From Parashewanella tropica (GTDB lineage: Bacteria > Pseudomonadota > Gammaproteobacteria > Enterobacterales > Shewanellaceae): 64,000 nt of DNA. The notes under the pieces are model-generated. The model saw nothing but the letters and a program-made list of their open reading frames with translations, had not been told where the DNA came from and ran no database searches. Positions 1-9,840 of this stretch are shown here, in pieces (the first letter of the stretch is position 1; each line of letters begins with the position of its first letter). Both the position numbers and the translations under genes were made by a program. The DNA is taken from the NCBI RefSeq assembly GCF_004358445.1, contig NZ_CP037951.1, positions 3,876,001 to 3,940,000 on the forward strand. The letters are read 5' to 3'.

Positions 1-2120
1 ACCTAACCGTTATCTATCGTGATACCAATGTACCGCTTAAATCAAAGCTAAAGATAAAATCTCCCACTGTAGAACAGTTACTTGCCGAGCAAAAACAAGC
101 CATATCAGCATTAAATGACGTTGTTAGTACGGTTTTATCATCATTGGAAAGTTATCAGCCTAAACGGTTAGGTATCTACACCAAAGATGTTATCGACAAA
201 GAAAAAGTGAAAGGGAAAGTATTCTACAGCGACTTACTAACGCTTTTAGATTATCTGACCAATGGCGAGTGGCAACCCAGAGCCATTACCACTGCTGATA
301 TTTCAAAGTCATTGCCCAGAGCAAGACCATTATTTTCTGATAACACCTTTGCCCTGAAAGGCATTACGCAAACCCGTTTGGGCGCGTGTTTAAGCATTAA
401 GGAGTACCCTGAACACACCGAAGCGGGTTTGCTTAATGCACTTTTATCGGCACCGTTTGAGTTTGTGCTAACTCAAAGTTTTCAGTTTCTATCAAAGCCT
501 GTGGCTACTGAGATTTTATTGCGCCAACAAAAAAGGCTGACCGCCACAGGGGATTTTGCTCATTCCCAAGTGGATGCCATTGATATTGGATTAGATGATT
601 TAACCGCTGGACGCATGGTTTATGGCGAACATCATTTGGTGTTAACCGTATTGACGGACACGACAGAAACCCTTGATAAGCATCTTTCAGCACTAAAATC
701 CGAGCTCGCCGACCAAGCCATAATTCTCACTAGAGATGATTTGTCGATTCAATCAGCGTTCTACTCACAGCTGCCAGCCAACAGTCGCTATCGTCCTCGC
801 CCAGCCCGAATATCTTCTCGTAACTTTGCTGGTTTTTGCAGTTTTCATAATTATCCCTCTGGACAAGTTTGCGGCAATCAATGGGGCGATGCAGTAACGG
901 TATTGCAAACGGCGTCTGGTGCGCCATACTACTTCAACTTTCATGAACCCCACTCTCATCCACAAGAGCTGCGGTTAAACCAAGTCCTAGTTCATGAAAG
1001 TCGTGAAGCTAAGGAAGACTTGCTCAGGGATGAGTATCACGCTTTAGGTAATACCTTAATCATCGGTGCTTCTGGCTCTGGTAAAACGGTACTACAAGGC
1101 TTTTTGATTTCCCAAAGTAAGAAATATGTGCCAACACAAATCATCTTCGATAAAGACCGTGGTTTAGAGATCTATGTTCGTGCTACTCAAGGGTTATATC
1201 TACCACTGCAAATGGGTAAGCCCACTGGTTTTAATCCCTTTCAGCTTGAACCCACAGCCGACAATATACTGTTTATCACCGCTTTGATTACCAAGCTTTG
1301 CGGTGGCGAGTTACCTCACCAACATCAACAAGACTTGGCTGATGCCGTAAAAGGCGTAATGAGTTTACCTAAGCCGCAACGCCGTTTAAGTCGCTGTTTG
1401 GAATTTCTTGACCCAGTAGACCCAAATGGTTGTAGCTCAAGACTACAAAAGTGGTGTCGTGGCGGTGAACTATCCTGGGTTTTGGATAACGAAATTGATG
1501 AACTATCTATCACTAATCAAACTTTGTTTGGCTTTGATGTCACAGAGTTTTTAGATATTGAAGAAATCCGTACGCCTATTGTGATGTATCTGTTTTATCG
1601 CATCGAAAAACTGATTGATGGTCGAAAGCTGCAAATTTTTATGGATGAGTTTTGGAAGCTATTAGCTGACGAATACTTTGAAGATTTGGCTCAAAACAAA
1701 CAGAAAGTCATTCGTAAACAAAACGGCATTATGGTGTATGGCACTCAATCGGTCAGGGATGTCCTTAATTCACCCATAGCTCATACCCTGATTGAGCAAT
1801 GTGCCACTCTAATTTTAATGCCCAACTCCAAAACTCGACGTGATGATTATATGGATGGTTTACATCTTACAGAACGTGAATTTGAGCTTATTAGCACTGA
1901 GCTGCAACCCAACTCTCGACAATTCATCATCAAGCAAGGCCATGAAAGTGTTGTCGCTAAATTAGACTTGAACGGTTTTGATGATGAACTGGCGGTGATC
2001 TCTGGCACCACAGACAAAGTGAACCTGATGTACCAGATAGTGGAAACCGCTGGCAGTGATCCTAAAGACTGGCTCCCTGAATACTTCAATGCCTTGCATG
2101 AGCAACGAGGTGAAGCATGA
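1..2120 (+). CDS. virB4: VirB4-family T4SS ATPase (5' end outside window)
   Basis: This is the motor ATPase that energises pilus assembly and substrate transfer at the inner membrane. The reading frame is open to the left edge (first full codon at position 3), so the N-terminus lies outside the window; about 705 residues are visible. A TTG at 144 is not the true start. Walker A GASGSGKT is encoded at 1065-1088 and the Walker B stretch IFMDEFWK around 1632-1655. The C-terminal part carries the VirB4-typical YGTQS and NSKTRRDDY regions. The TGA overlaps the ATG of virB5 (ATGA), so translation is probably coupled. It is the first visible gene of a virB4-virB11-virD4 operon. Confidence 0.95.
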   Translation, partial: LTVIYRDTNVPLKSKLKIKSPTVEQLLAEQKQAISALNDVVSTVLSSLESYQPKRLGIYTKDVIDKEKVKGKVFYSDLLTLLDYLTNGEWQPRAITTADISKSLPRARPLFSDNTFALKGITQTRLGACLSIKEYPEHTEAGLLNALLSAPFEFVLTQSFQFLSKPVATEILLRQQKRLTATGDFAHSQVDAIDIGLDDLTAGRMVYGEHHLVLTVLTDTTETLDKHLSALKSELADQAIILTRDDLSIQSAFYSQLPANSRYRPRPARISSRNFAGFCSFHNYPSGQVCGNQWGDAVTVLQTASGAPYYFNFHEPHSHPQELRLNQVLVHESREAKEDLLRDEYHALGNTLIIGASGSGKTVLQGFLISQSKKYVPTQIIFDKDRGLEIYVRATQGLYLPLQMGKPTGFNPFQLEPTADNILFITALITKLCGGELPHQHQQDLADAVKGVMSLPKPQRRLSRCLEFLDPVDPNGCSSRLQKWCRGGELSWVLDNEIDELSITNQTLFGFDVTEFLDIEEIRTPIVMYLFYRIEKLIDGRKLQIFMDEFWKLLADEYFEDLAQNKQKVIRKQNGIMVYGTQSVRDVLNSPIAHTLIEQCATLILMPNSKTRRDDYMDGLHLTEREFELISTELQPNSRQFIIKQGHESVVAKLDLNGFDDELAVISGTTDKVNLMYQIVETAGSDPKDWLPEYFNALHEQRGEA

Positions 2121-2752
2121 AACGCCTTTCTTTAATGATAGCGCTACTGATGACACTATCACTGCCATTACCCAGCTTGGCTTTTCCAGTGATAGATATT
2201 GCTAACTTACATCAAAAAATCATTGAAATACGTCATTTATTGGAAGAAATCGACACGCTCAAACAACAGCTTGATACTGCGAAACGCCAGCTCAGTAGCA
2301 TCAACGGTATCACTGGAATGAGTGATGCCATTGATTCTGTTTACGATGTGGCGGTCAAAGTCGATCCCAATCTCACACTCAAACAACAAGGGCTACACAA
2401 TAGCGAATGGCTCAAGCTTGGTGGTGACAGCGCAAGTTTGTTTGATGACATCAATCGTTATCGTGGACGTTGGTTAGGGCAAACCCAATTATCTTTGCAA
2501 GAAACTCAAGTGAGATATGACCAACTGACAAGGCTCATCAATAAGATCACTCAAGCGCCAAAACAAAAAGACATTCAAGACTTACAAGCCCGAATTCAGG
2601 CGGAAAACGCCATGCTTGCCAACGAACAAGCCAAATTGCAGCTAATAAAAGCTCAAGCACAAGCCAGTGATGCATTAGCGCAGCAACGTATTACTCAAAT
2701 GGCGATAGAATCCGCTGGCGAATTACACCCGATTAATGTGAATTGGAACTAG
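2117..2752 (+). CDS. virB5: VirB5-like minor pilus / T4SS periplasmic protein
   Basis: The protein has 211 residues with a clear signal peptide (about residues 1-22, ending SLA). A long helical, Gln-rich mature region follows, with heptad-like stretches at about 35-65 and 125-190, as in VirB5/TraC proteins that sit at the pilus tip. Its position directly after virB4 and before virB6 is the standard VirB order, and its start overlaps the virB4 stop. Sequence conservation in VirB5 is low, so the call rests on signal peptide, length, helical nature and position. Confidence 0.85.
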   Translation: MKRLSLMIALLMTLSLPLPSLAFPVIDIANLHQKIIEIRHLLEEIDTLKQQLDTAKRQLSSINGITGMSDAIDSVYDVAVKVDPNLTLKQQGLHNSEWLKLGGDSASLFDDINRYRGRWLGQTQLSLQETQVRYDQLTRLINKITQAPKQKDIQDLQARIQAENAMLANEQAKLQLIKAQAQASDALAQQRITQMAIESAGELHPINVNWN

Positions 2753-2798
2753 CCACCAAGGACGGCAGAACCCATTAAATCTCCAATGAGGACTCTGC

Positions 2799-3077
2799 AT
2801 GAAACTTATCAATATCTTAGTTATTTCAAGCCTGTTTTGTGTGATGACAGGCTGCTCAAAAATGAGTAGTCGCCATAGCCAACAAAGCCAAGCTCATGAT
2901 GTGGCTTGGTTTAAACAGCATCAGAAAATCTTGATGCAAACCTTAACCCAATGCAGCAACAATCCTGCGAAGTATCGCAATCATCCTGAATGTATCAATG
3001 TTCAACAAGCGGCAAATGACATTGTGACTGGCGATCCTGTGCCGCTACCTGCTGATATGGCTCATCCCAAAGAGTAA
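2799..3077 (+). CDS. eexN: EexN-like entry-exclusion lipoprotein
   Basis: This is a 92-residue lipoprotein. The lipobox VMTGC puts the lipidated Cys at about residue 19. The mature part has the pattern found in EexN proteins of pKM101-like systems: a WFKQH region, a conserved CSNNPAKYRNHPECINVQQA block (two Cys), and a short C-terminus. EexN sits in the recipient envelope and blocks redundant entry of a related element. It lies between virB5 and virB6, the usual place for eex in VirB operons. A GAGGA-like RBS precedes the ATG. The family assignment is from recognised motif spacing, not from a search. Confidence 0.75.
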   Translation: MKLINILVISSLFCVMTGCSKMSSRHSQQSQAHDVAWFKQHQKILMQTLTQCSNNPAKYRNHPECINVQQAANDIVTGDPVPLPADMAHPKE

Positions 3078-3082
3078 TCAAA

Positions 3083-4099
3083 ATGGCGGCTACCAGTAAT
3101 CTGTATCGAAGTATTTTTAGCTTAGTAGATCAAGCCTTGCACAACTACGTGCAACAAGGCTCTGCAAGGCTGATCCAATACCTGATCCCCGTATTTACCA
3201 GCATGATGATTTTATGGGTAGTGATTTGGGGCTATTCAATGATGTTTGGTCGCAGTCAGGAGCCATTACAGGAGGGATTTTTTCGCATCATTCGGATTGG
3301 TTTCATTTTGACTTTGGGATTAACCGTTGGCCATTACAACCACACCGTGGTGCGCTTTTTAAGTGAAACACCACAGTTTTTAGCGGCAGTTGTGTCTGGC
3401 ACCAAAACCCAAAATGCAGCGCAGCTATTAGATCACCTATTCGGCCAAATCCTCATCCTTGCCGATAATGCATGGCGACAAGGTGGCGTCATGAACGGCA
3501 ACTTCGGCATGTACATTTTGGCGATGGGGATATTAACCATTGGTGGCTGCCTGACTTTGTTGGTAGCCTTCTTTATTTTACTCAGCAAAGTCATGGTCAG
3601 TGTGCTGTTGGCTATCGGTCCGGCCTTCTTTGTTCTACTTCTATTTCAAGCCACTCAACGCTTTTTTGAAAGCTGGCTAGGCATGGTACTCAACTTCGGT
3701 TTTATCTTGCTGCTGGGTGTGTCGTCAGGACAACTGATGACCACAGTGGCGTCTAAATATCTCGCACAAATTTCTCACAACCATGCGGCATTAACCACGT
3801 TAAGCGACAGCTCCATGCTGTGCATAGTAATGGGGTTGTGCATTTTAGTGATGAAGCAAATACCCGCAATGGCCTCAGCTCTTGGTGGCGGTGTGGCGAT
3901 TGCCGCGCACGGGGCGATTTCAAACAGTCTTCATGCTATGCGCCCTACGACATTACGCCATCAATACCGAACGCTAAGACGAGATTTGAACTACACAGGT
4001 CAAGCGCTATCGGCACCAATAAAGCCTGTAGGTTCAGGCTATCGTGCTTATCAACAACGCTTTGGTGGTAACAGCATTTCAGGAGAAAGCGACCAATGA
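3083..4099 (+). CDS. virB6: VirB6 polytopic inner-membrane channel protein
   Basis: A 338-residue polytopic membrane protein of the TrbL/VirB6 family, an inner-membrane part of the T4SS translocation path. Hydrophobic segments lie near residues 32-55, 70-90, 140-165, 170-195, 200-220 and 240-265. The C-terminal about 60 residues are basic and cytoplasmic. It starts 5 nt after the EexN-like gene. Its TGA overlaps the ATG of the next small lipoprotein gene. Confidence 0.9.
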   Translation: MAATSNLYRSIFSLVDQALHNYVQQGSARLIQYLIPVFTSMMILWVVIWGYSMMFGRSQEPLQEGFFRIIRIGFILTLGLTVGHYNHTVVRFLSETPQFLAAVVSGTKTQNAAQLLDHLFGQILILADNAWRQGGVMNGNFGMYILAMGILTIGGCLTLLVAFFILLSKVMVSVLLAIGPAFFVLLLFQATQRFFESWLGMVLNFGFILLLGVSSGQLMTTVASKYLAQISHNHAALTTLSDSSMLCIVMGLCILVMKQIPAMASALGGGVAIAAHGAISNSLHAMRPTTLRHQYRTLRRDLNYTGQALSAPIKPVGSGYRAYQQRFGGNSISGESDQ

Positions 4100-4248
4100 A
4101 AAAATGCCTATCAATATGCTTCATCCTATTGCTCACTCACTGCTCAAGCATGCCCAAACCACCGCACTGTAAAGACGATGGCAAAGGACTAAAACCTGTG
4201 AACACTCTGCCTATTGTTATCAAGCCTATTGAGGTACGTCATGGCTGA
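4096..4248 (+). CDS. virB7: VirB7-like short lipoprotein (50 aa)
   Basis: A 50-codon gene that is easily missed. It encodes MKKCLSICFILLLTHC followed by a short mature peptide rich in Pro and Cys (PKPPHC, then DDGKGLKPVN). The lipobox LLTHC places the lipidated Cys at residue 16, and the mature peptide keeps a second Cys, as VirB7/TraN lipoproteins do. VirB7 stabilises VirB9 in the outer-membrane core complex. Its ATG overlaps the virB6 stop and its last 8 nt overlap the virB8 start, so it fits tightly between virB6 and virB8, the canonical virB7 position. Confidence 0.8.
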   Translation: MKKCLSICFILLLTHCSSMPKPPHCKDDGKGLKPVNTLPIVIKPIEVRHG

Positions 4249-4975
4249 ACTTGAGCAGCAATTGACCGATAAGCAGTTACTTCAAAAATACTTTGTCGAA
4301 GCCAGAGGTTGGGATGCTGAGCTGAATGTCAAAATCAAACAATCTGAGCAACGAGCTTGGAAATGCTGTTTGTTACTCGCTTTACTTGCCTCACTTTTGG
4401 CTATCAGCCTTATTACTTTAATGCCACTGAAGTCCATAGAGCCTTTTGTGATTCGAGTGGATAACAACACAGGCTTTGTGGATGTGGTTTCAACCTTAGC
4501 CGGCAAAGGACAAGTCAAACAACAAGCTCAAGAGGTATTAGATAAATATTTCTTAGCACAATACCTACGCCTTCGAGAAGGCTACCAGTGGCAAACTCGC
4601 AGTTATGACCGAAAGCTTATCGGCCTAATGTCCGATGAAAACGTCCAACAAGATTACAGCTTACAAACCAATCCTAAATCCAATCACAATGCACCAATCA
4701 ATTTGTATGGTCAATCTGCACAAGTGTTGATCAAAGTAAATGCCATCAGTTTTATTGGACACGACAAAAATAATGGTGAGAAAACCACTACGGCGTTAGT
4801 GCGTTATACCAAGCAAGTTAAACAAATCGGTGAAAACCATTCGCGAACCCATTGGGTCGCCACCATCACCTTCACTTATCGCAATGCACCAATGTTGGTT
4901 GCTGACAGACAGTTAAATCCTCTTGGTTTTCAAGTGCTGAGCTATCGCAATGATCAAGCCACAGGAGGGGATTAA
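4241..4975 (+). CDS. virB8: VirB8 inner-membrane assembly factor
   Basis: The protein has 244 residues counted from the ATG at 4241. A possible start 27 nt upstream lies inside the virB7-like gene and is not needed. It is bitopic: a cytoplasmic N-terminus of about 40 residues, one membrane segment at about 41-62, then a periplasmic NTF2-like VirB8 domain. The domain contains the family-typical IRVDNNTGFVDV start and a late FTYRNAPM-like strand. VirB8 nucleates T4SS assembly and contacts VirB9 and VirB10. Confidence 0.93.
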   Translation: MAELEQQLTDKQLLQKYFVEARGWDAELNVKIKQSEQRAWKCCLLLALLASLLAISLITLMPLKSIEPFVIRVDNNTGFVDVVSTLAGKGQVKQQAQEVLDKYFLAQYLRLREGYQWQTRSYDRKLIGLMSDENVQQDYSLQTNPKSNHNAPINLYGQSAQVLIKVNAISFIGHDKNNGEKTTTALVRYTKQVKQIGENHSRTHWVATITFTYRNAPMLVADRQLNPLGFQVLSYRNDQATGGD

Positions 4976-4976
4976 T

Positions 4977-5819
4977 ATGAATCGACTTTCTTGGATGAAT
5001 AGGTTGCTCGTCTTATTGGCTATTAGTCAAAACGCATTGGCACTGGAAACGCCTCACATTGGTCATTTTGATAGACGTGTACGCCATATCAATTTTAATC
5101 CTCAGCAAGTAGTGAAGCTAGTCGGTCATTATGGTTTTGCCACCGACATAGCCTTTGCCAGTGGAGAAGCCATCAAACAAATTGCGATGGGTGACAGTGC
5201 CGCTTGGAGTGTAACGCCAGTAGACAATCACATCTTTATCAAACCCAAAGCCCAGCAAGCCATCACCAATATGACGGTACTGACTAATCGCCATGTGTAC
5301 CAATTTGAGTTAAATGCCTCACAGCTGAAAAACACTAACCAAGCCACAAGCCGCAATATGATGTTTGCGATAGATTTTATCTATCCCGATGATCTTAAAA
5401 ATCAGCTACATCAACACAATCAACAGCAGTTACTTGATGATCAACTTAACCGTCACACCACGCCACAGGTGAACAACCAAAACTATTTCTACAAAGGTAA
5501 TAAAGCCTTGTTACCTATAACAGCCTTTGATGATGGTCGTTTTACTTACCTTAAATTCAACCCTAAACAAGACTTACCTGCGGTGTATACCGTCAATAGT
5601 GATGACAGTGAAAGCTTAGTGAATAGCCATATCAATCCTGACTTTCCTAACACCATAGTGATCAGGCGAGTGGTTAGAAGACTGGTACTAAGGCAAGGCA
5701 ATTTAGTTCTATGCCTGTTTAATCAGTCCTTTGATGCAGAACAGCCAGCAAGCTATCAAAAAACACAGATCCCACAAGTGAAGCGAATTGCTAAAAGGCA
5801 TGGAGGTTTGCATGGCTGA
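4977..5819 (+). CDS. virB9: VirB9 outer-membrane core complex protein
   Basis: The protein has 280 residues with a signal peptide (about 1-22, ending NALA). The start at ATG 4977 was chosen because AGGAGG lies 10-15 nt upstream; an in-frame start 27 nt earlier would overlap virB8. The N-terminal VirB9/CagX domain shows the RRVRHINFNPQQV and GYATDI-like (here GFATDI) patterns. A C-terminal beta-rich domain of about 90 residues, expected to sit in the outer-membrane pore with VirB7 and VirB10, follows. It overlaps virB10 by 8 nt. Confidence 0.93.
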   Translation: MNRLSWMNRLLVLLAISQNALALETPHIGHFDRRVRHINFNPQQVVKLVGHYGFATDIAFASGEAIKQIAMGDSAAWSVTPVDNHIFIKPKAQQAITNMTVLTNRHVYQFELNASQLKNTNQATSRNMMFAIDFIYPDDLKNQLHQHNQQQLLDDQLNRHTTPQVNNQNYFYKGNKALLPITAFDDGRFTYLKFNPKQDLPAVYTVNSDDSESLVNSHINPDFPNTIVIRRVVRRLVLRQGNLVLCLFNQSFDAEQPASYQKTQIPQVKRIAKRHGGLHG

Positions 5820-6951
5820 GCAACACACTAACCAAGAACCAGAGCTTTCCAATAACCCCGTTCCAGAGTTAGGTAATCGAGTTCAAAACAATACATGGCT
5901 GACCAAAGCGGTGATGTTTGTTATCGCTGGATTAATAATTGTGTTGTTAGTAGCGATTAACGGTGGTTTTAGTCACGCAAAGTCTGATATCAACCCAACC
6001 CAACATCATTACACCATTGCCGATCATCTCGGTGCGCCACCTGAGCTAGATAAGCACTCAACCCCCACTAAGCCAACAACATCAACCGCAGATAAAAGTT
6101 CAATGATTCATACAGGGAAATTGGACGAACCCAACTCACCGCAGTTTGGTCATTTAGCTCGTTTAAGTGGCCAGAAAAAAACACTCACTCCACAACAACG
6201 CAAACAGTTAGATGGCTTATTGGTACTCAGTAACAGCTCGCAACAGGCTGTTCCAAGAAACATTCAACAACAAGACTCCTTGCCGGACATAAACCAAGAA
6301 CAGCCTAATAGCCACTCACTAAACCAACAATTACAAGCCACTAAAATTCAGGGAAGTATCGCCAGTCGAATCATTGATCCTAACTTGTTTATCACTAAAG
6401 GGGCGTTTCTCGACTGCATTTTAGAAACAGCCATCAGCAGTGATGTGGCTGGTATGACTCGTTGCCAGTTAAGTCGGGATATTTACTCCACTAATGGCAA
6501 GGTGCTGTTAGTGGAAAAAGGCAGTCATATCGTGGGTGAATATCAGGCTGGCATTGAACAAGGGCAAGCACGGATTTTCGTATTGTGGGATCGGATTGAA
6601 ACGCCCACTGGTGTGATCATGGATTTGGCGTCACCGGGAACCGATAGTTTAGGGCGTAGTGGTCACAGCGGCTATGTCGATGGTCATTTTGGGCAGCGTT
6701 TTGGTAGTGCCATGTTACTCAGCCTGATTGGTGATGTCGGCACTTATTACGCCAATAAGTCCAAAGGCAATAGCAATAAAATCCAATTCGGAGACACCAT
6801 TGGCGGCACTAAAGATCTCGCTTCCATAGCTCTGCAAGACTCGATTCATATCAAACCGACTTTGTATAAAAACCAAGGGGAACACATCAATGTTTTTGTG
6901 GCACGAGATTTAGATTTTAGGAGTGTGTATGAGCTTAAACTTAGCCACTAA
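5812..6951 (+). CDS. virB10: VirB10 / TrbI envelope-spanning scaffold
   Basis: The protein has 379 residues from ATG 5812, which has GGAGG at 5802-5806. The short cytoplasmic N-terminus is followed by one membrane segment (about 32-49) and a Pro/Gln-rich periplasmic linker (about 60-180). The conserved C-terminal TrbI/VirB10 beta-barrel domain runs from about 180 to the end (KGAFLDCILET, GSHIVGEYQAG). VirB10 spans both membranes and gates the outer pore in response to VirB4/VirB11/VirD4 ATPases. It overlaps virB9 by 8 nt and virB11 by 23 nt. Confidence 0.95.
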   Translation: MAEQHTNQEPELSNNPVPELGNRVQNNTWLTKAVMFVIAGLIIVLLVAINGGFSHAKSDINPTQHHYTIADHLGAPPELDKHSTPTKPTTSTADKSSMIHTGKLDEPNSPQFGHLARLSGQKKTLTPQQRKQLDGLLVLSNSSQQAVPRNIQQQDSLPDINQEQPNSHSLNQQLQATKIQGSIASRIIDPNLFITKGAFLDCILETAISSDVAGMTRCQLSRDIYSTNGKVLLVEKGSHIVGEYQAGIEQGQARIFVLWDRIETPTGVIMDLASPGTDSLGRSGHSGYVDGHFGQRFGSAMLLSLIGDVGTYYANKSKGNSNKIQFGDTIGGTKDLASIALQDSIHIKPTLYKNQGEHINVFVARDLDFRSVYELKLSH

Positions 6952-7990
6952 CCAAAGTCCTAGATCTGATATCAATATCGAAGATTGCCGTTCTTTGGCT
7001 TTGCTAGAACATTTGAAATTACTGAATGCTTATTTGGTTCAGCCCAGTATTACCGAAATTGTGATTAATCAGCCTAAGCAAGTATTAACGGAATCCAATA
7101 AAGGTTGGAAAAAACATAAATCCAATGCCATTTCACTGGAATACTGCCAACGACTAAGCAAGTTGATTGCGACCTATTCAGGACAAAAACTGGATAGTAC
7201 GCATCCGATTTTATCGGCTACTTTACCTCATGGTGAGCGAGTCCAAATCGCCATTCCGCCTGTGACTTTGATTGGCAAAATCAGCCTAACGATTCGCAAA
7301 CCATCAAGTGTAGTATTTAGCTTGGATGATTATCAACAGCAGGGCTATTTCAGTACTCAGCATATTGAAGCAAATAACCAACATCAGAGTGAAAAACAAC
7401 TGATAGAACTGAAACAACAAGAAGATATTTCCGCTTTCCTAAAGCTTGCTATCAAGCTTCGAAAAAACATCATTGTTTCAGGTGCGACTGGCTCAGGCAA
7501 AACAACGTTTCTGCGTTCATTACTTCAACAAGTCCCAGATTCAGAGCGATTGATCTCCATAGAAAATGTCGATGAGCTTCAGCTTTATAACACCCATTCT
7601 AATACCGTAAGTTTGTTCTACTCCGCAGGTAACCAAGGCATCGCCAATATCACCCAAAAGCAACTGTTAGAAGCCAGTCTTCGAATGAAACCTGACAGAG
7701 TATTTGTTGCAGAGCTTATCCGTGGTGATGAAGCCTTTTATTTTCTGCGCAATATCAACTCAGGGCATCCGGGCAGTATTACCACCATGCATGCTGGCAG
7801 CCCTAAGTTGGCTTTAGAGCAGTTGATGTTGCTACTAAAAGAAAGCCAAGCAGGTTCGTCATTATCCAGAGAAGACATTAAACAGCTTCTGAATCTGTGT
7901 GTCGATGTGATTGTGCAGCTGCAAGTGGTCAACGGCAGGCGCTTTGTCAGTGAAGTCTTGTTTAATCCAAAGACGGTGGAAGCAGAATGA
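6929..7990 (+). CDS. virB11: VirB11 hexameric traffic ATPase
   Basis: A 353-residue secretion ATPase of the GspE/PulE superfamily. The ATG at 6929 lies 5-8 nt after GGAG and is preferred over an upstream GTG. Motifs are Walker A GATGSGKTT (about residues 185-193), an Asp-box region IENVDELQL, a Walker B-like region MKPDRVFVAELIRGDEA, and the His-box SGHPGSITTMHA. The N-terminal domain of about 130 residues matches VirB11. It powers pilus biogenesis and substrate transfer. Its stop overlaps the virD4 start by 4 nt. Confidence 0.96.
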   Translation: MSLNLATNQSPRSDINIEDCRSLALLEHLKLLNAYLVQPSITEIVINQPKQVLTESNKGWKKHKSNAISLEYCQRLSKLIATYSGQKLDSTHPILSATLPHGERVQIAIPPVTLIGKISLTIRKPSSVVFSLDDYQQQGYFSTQHIEANNQHQSEKQLIELKQQEDISAFLKLAIKLRKNIIVSGATGSGKTTFLRSLLQQVPDSERLISIENVDELQLYNTHSNTVSLFYSAGNQGIANITQKQLLEASLRMKPDRVFVAELIRGDEAFYFLRNINSGHPGSITTMHAGSPKLALEQLMLLLKESQAGSSLSREDIKQLLNLCVDVIVQLQVVNGRRFVSEVLFNPKTVEAE

Positions 7991-9840
7991 GCAAACGTGG
8001 CTGGATTATTTTATCAAGCATCATTGGCGTGTTAATCGCAAGCCTGTGGCTCAGTGGCGCCTTGTTCTTATGGTTCGCTAACCTCGATGTAAAACAATCC
8101 AGTCCCTTAACCATTTTCAAGTACGCTTACTACTTTGGCAATCAAAAAATCACTCAGTTTTATCTCATTCTATCCGTTCCCATTGGCTTTGCGCCTGTTA
8201 TCGCCTTTGTTGCTAAAAAGCTTAAAACAAAAAAGCAGCCACTTTATGGCGACGCTAAATTTGCCGATACCAAACAAATCAAACAAGCTGGGTTACTGGC
8301 CAAATCTGGCATCGTCGTGGGAAAAAAACGCTTTGGATTGTCAGAGCAATACCTACTGTTTTCAGGTCAGCAGCATGTATTAATGTCTGCGCCGACTCGA
8401 AGTGGTAAAGGCGTCGGTGTGGTCATTCCTAATCTACTTAGTTGGCAAGATTCCGCTGTAGTGCTGGATATTAAACAAGAGAACTGGCACATCAGCTCCG
8501 GCTTTCGAAAGGCTCATGGCCAGCAATGTTTTCTGCTTAATCTTGCTCCAAGAAACTATCAAAGCCATCGTTGGAATCCGTTGTTTTACATATCTAATGA
8601 CCCCAGTTTTCGAATCAACGATATTCAGAAAATTGGTCAAATGCTATTTCCCAATATCGATAATGAAGCTCCGGTGTGGCAAGCCTCAGCCCGGTCTTTA
8701 TGGTTGGGATTAGTCTTGTATTTGATTGAATCGCCGCCTTTACCTGTAACCATGGGAGAAGTATTAAGACTGCTTACTCAAGGCGATGAATATCTGGCTC
8801 AGCAGTTAGAGTTGAGACTAGATTCAAACGTCAGTTTATCTAGCCAATGCCTGTTAGCTCTTAAAGAATACCTCGACACACCAGAGCGTACTCGTGGCTC
8901 TGTGCGGAAAAGTTTTACTTCGGCTTTAGAGCTGTTTTATAACCCAGTAATTGATGCCGTCACCGCAGGTAATGACTTTGATTTACGACAAATACGCCAG
9001 CAAAAGATGTCGATTTATGTCGGTGTGACACCCGATGATTTAAGTCGTTTATCACCACTAATTAACTTGTTCTTTCAACAGCTGATTGACCTCAACACTC
9101 GTGAGCTGCCAGAGCAAAATCCACAACTCAAATATCAAGTCCTATTGCTAATGGACGAGTTTGCTGCCATTGGCAAAGTTGGCATTTTATGCAAGGGGAT
9201 CAGCTATGTGGCAGGTTATGGCTTGCGTCTACTCACTATTATTCAATCGCCAGCACAGCTAAGAGAAATCTACGGTCATGATGGTGCTGAAACGCTTGCG
9301 GATAACCATGCGCTGCAAATTGTGTTTGCACCGAAAAATCCCAAAGTGGCGAGAGAGATCTCCGATAGCCTTGGTACTTCTACCATCAATAACCGCAGTC
9401 GTAGTCGTCAGTTATCAGGCAAAGGCGGTAAAAGTGAAAGTATTAGTGATCACGGCAGAGCTTTAATGCTGCCACAAGAGCTGATGCAAATGGGTGCTGA
9501 TAATGCCATCTTACTCCTTGAAAACTGCCCTCCTGTGAAATGCCAAAAGCTGCGTTGGTATCAAGATAAACAGCTAACTGTTCGTGGCAATCATCCAGAT
9601 AGAAATCATTTCTCAATACCAGACATCCCAAAAGTTAAACCCAAGCAGCACTCAATCACTATCACTCAAATTCGCTGCGCTGAGGATGGCGATACAACAA
9701 GTGTTGAGCAATCTGAACCTGACAATAGTGTTGCAAAGCAACCGAGCCAAACAGAACCCAAACCTATATCTCAAAAAACACCAATGAACGACTTGGTTAC
9801 TGATTTCAAAAATGTAGTTGGAGATGAAAACTATGAGTAA
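7987..9840 (+). CDS. virD4: VirD4/TraG type IV coupling protein
   Basis: A 617-residue coupling ATPase that links the relaxosome to the VirB channel. Two N-terminal membrane segments (about 6-30 and 58-78) precede the soluble domain. Walker A PTRSGKGVG (about 136-144) is the TraG/VirD4 form. Walker B is LLLMDEFAAIGK (about 386-397). The C-terminal about 70 residues are polar and probably variable. It ends in an ATGAGTAA overlap with the next gene. Its location at the end of the virB cluster is typical of ICEs and IncP-like plasmids. Confidence 0.95.
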   Translation: MSKRGWIILSSIIGVLIASLWLSGALFLWFANLDVKQSSPLTIFKYAYYFGNQKITQFYLILSVPIGFAPVIAFVAKKLKTKKQPLYGDAKFADTKQIKQAGLLAKSGIVVGKKRFGLSEQYLLFSGQQHVLMSAPTRSGKGVGVVIPNLLSWQDSAVVLDIKQENWHISSGFRKAHGQQCFLLNLAPRNYQSHRWNPLFYISNDPSFRINDIQKIGQMLFPNIDNEAPVWQASARSLWLGLVLYLIESPPLPVTMGEVLRLLTQGDEYLAQQLELRLDSNVSLSSQCLLALKEYLDTPERTRGSVRKSFTSALELFYNPVIDAVTAGNDFDLRQIRQQKMSIYVGVTPDDLSRLSPLINLFFQQLIDLNTRELPEQNPQLKYQVLLLMDEFAAIGKVGILCKGISYVAGYGLRLLTIIQSPAQLREIYGHDGAETLADNHALQIVFAPKNPKVAREISDSLGTSTINNRSRSRQLSGKGGKSESISDHGRALMLPQELMQMGADNAILLLENCPPVKCQKLRWYQDKQLTVRGNHPDRNHFSIPDIPKVKPKQHSITITQIRCAEDGDTTSVEQSEPDNSVAKQPSQTEPKPISQKTPMNDLVTDFKNVVGDENYE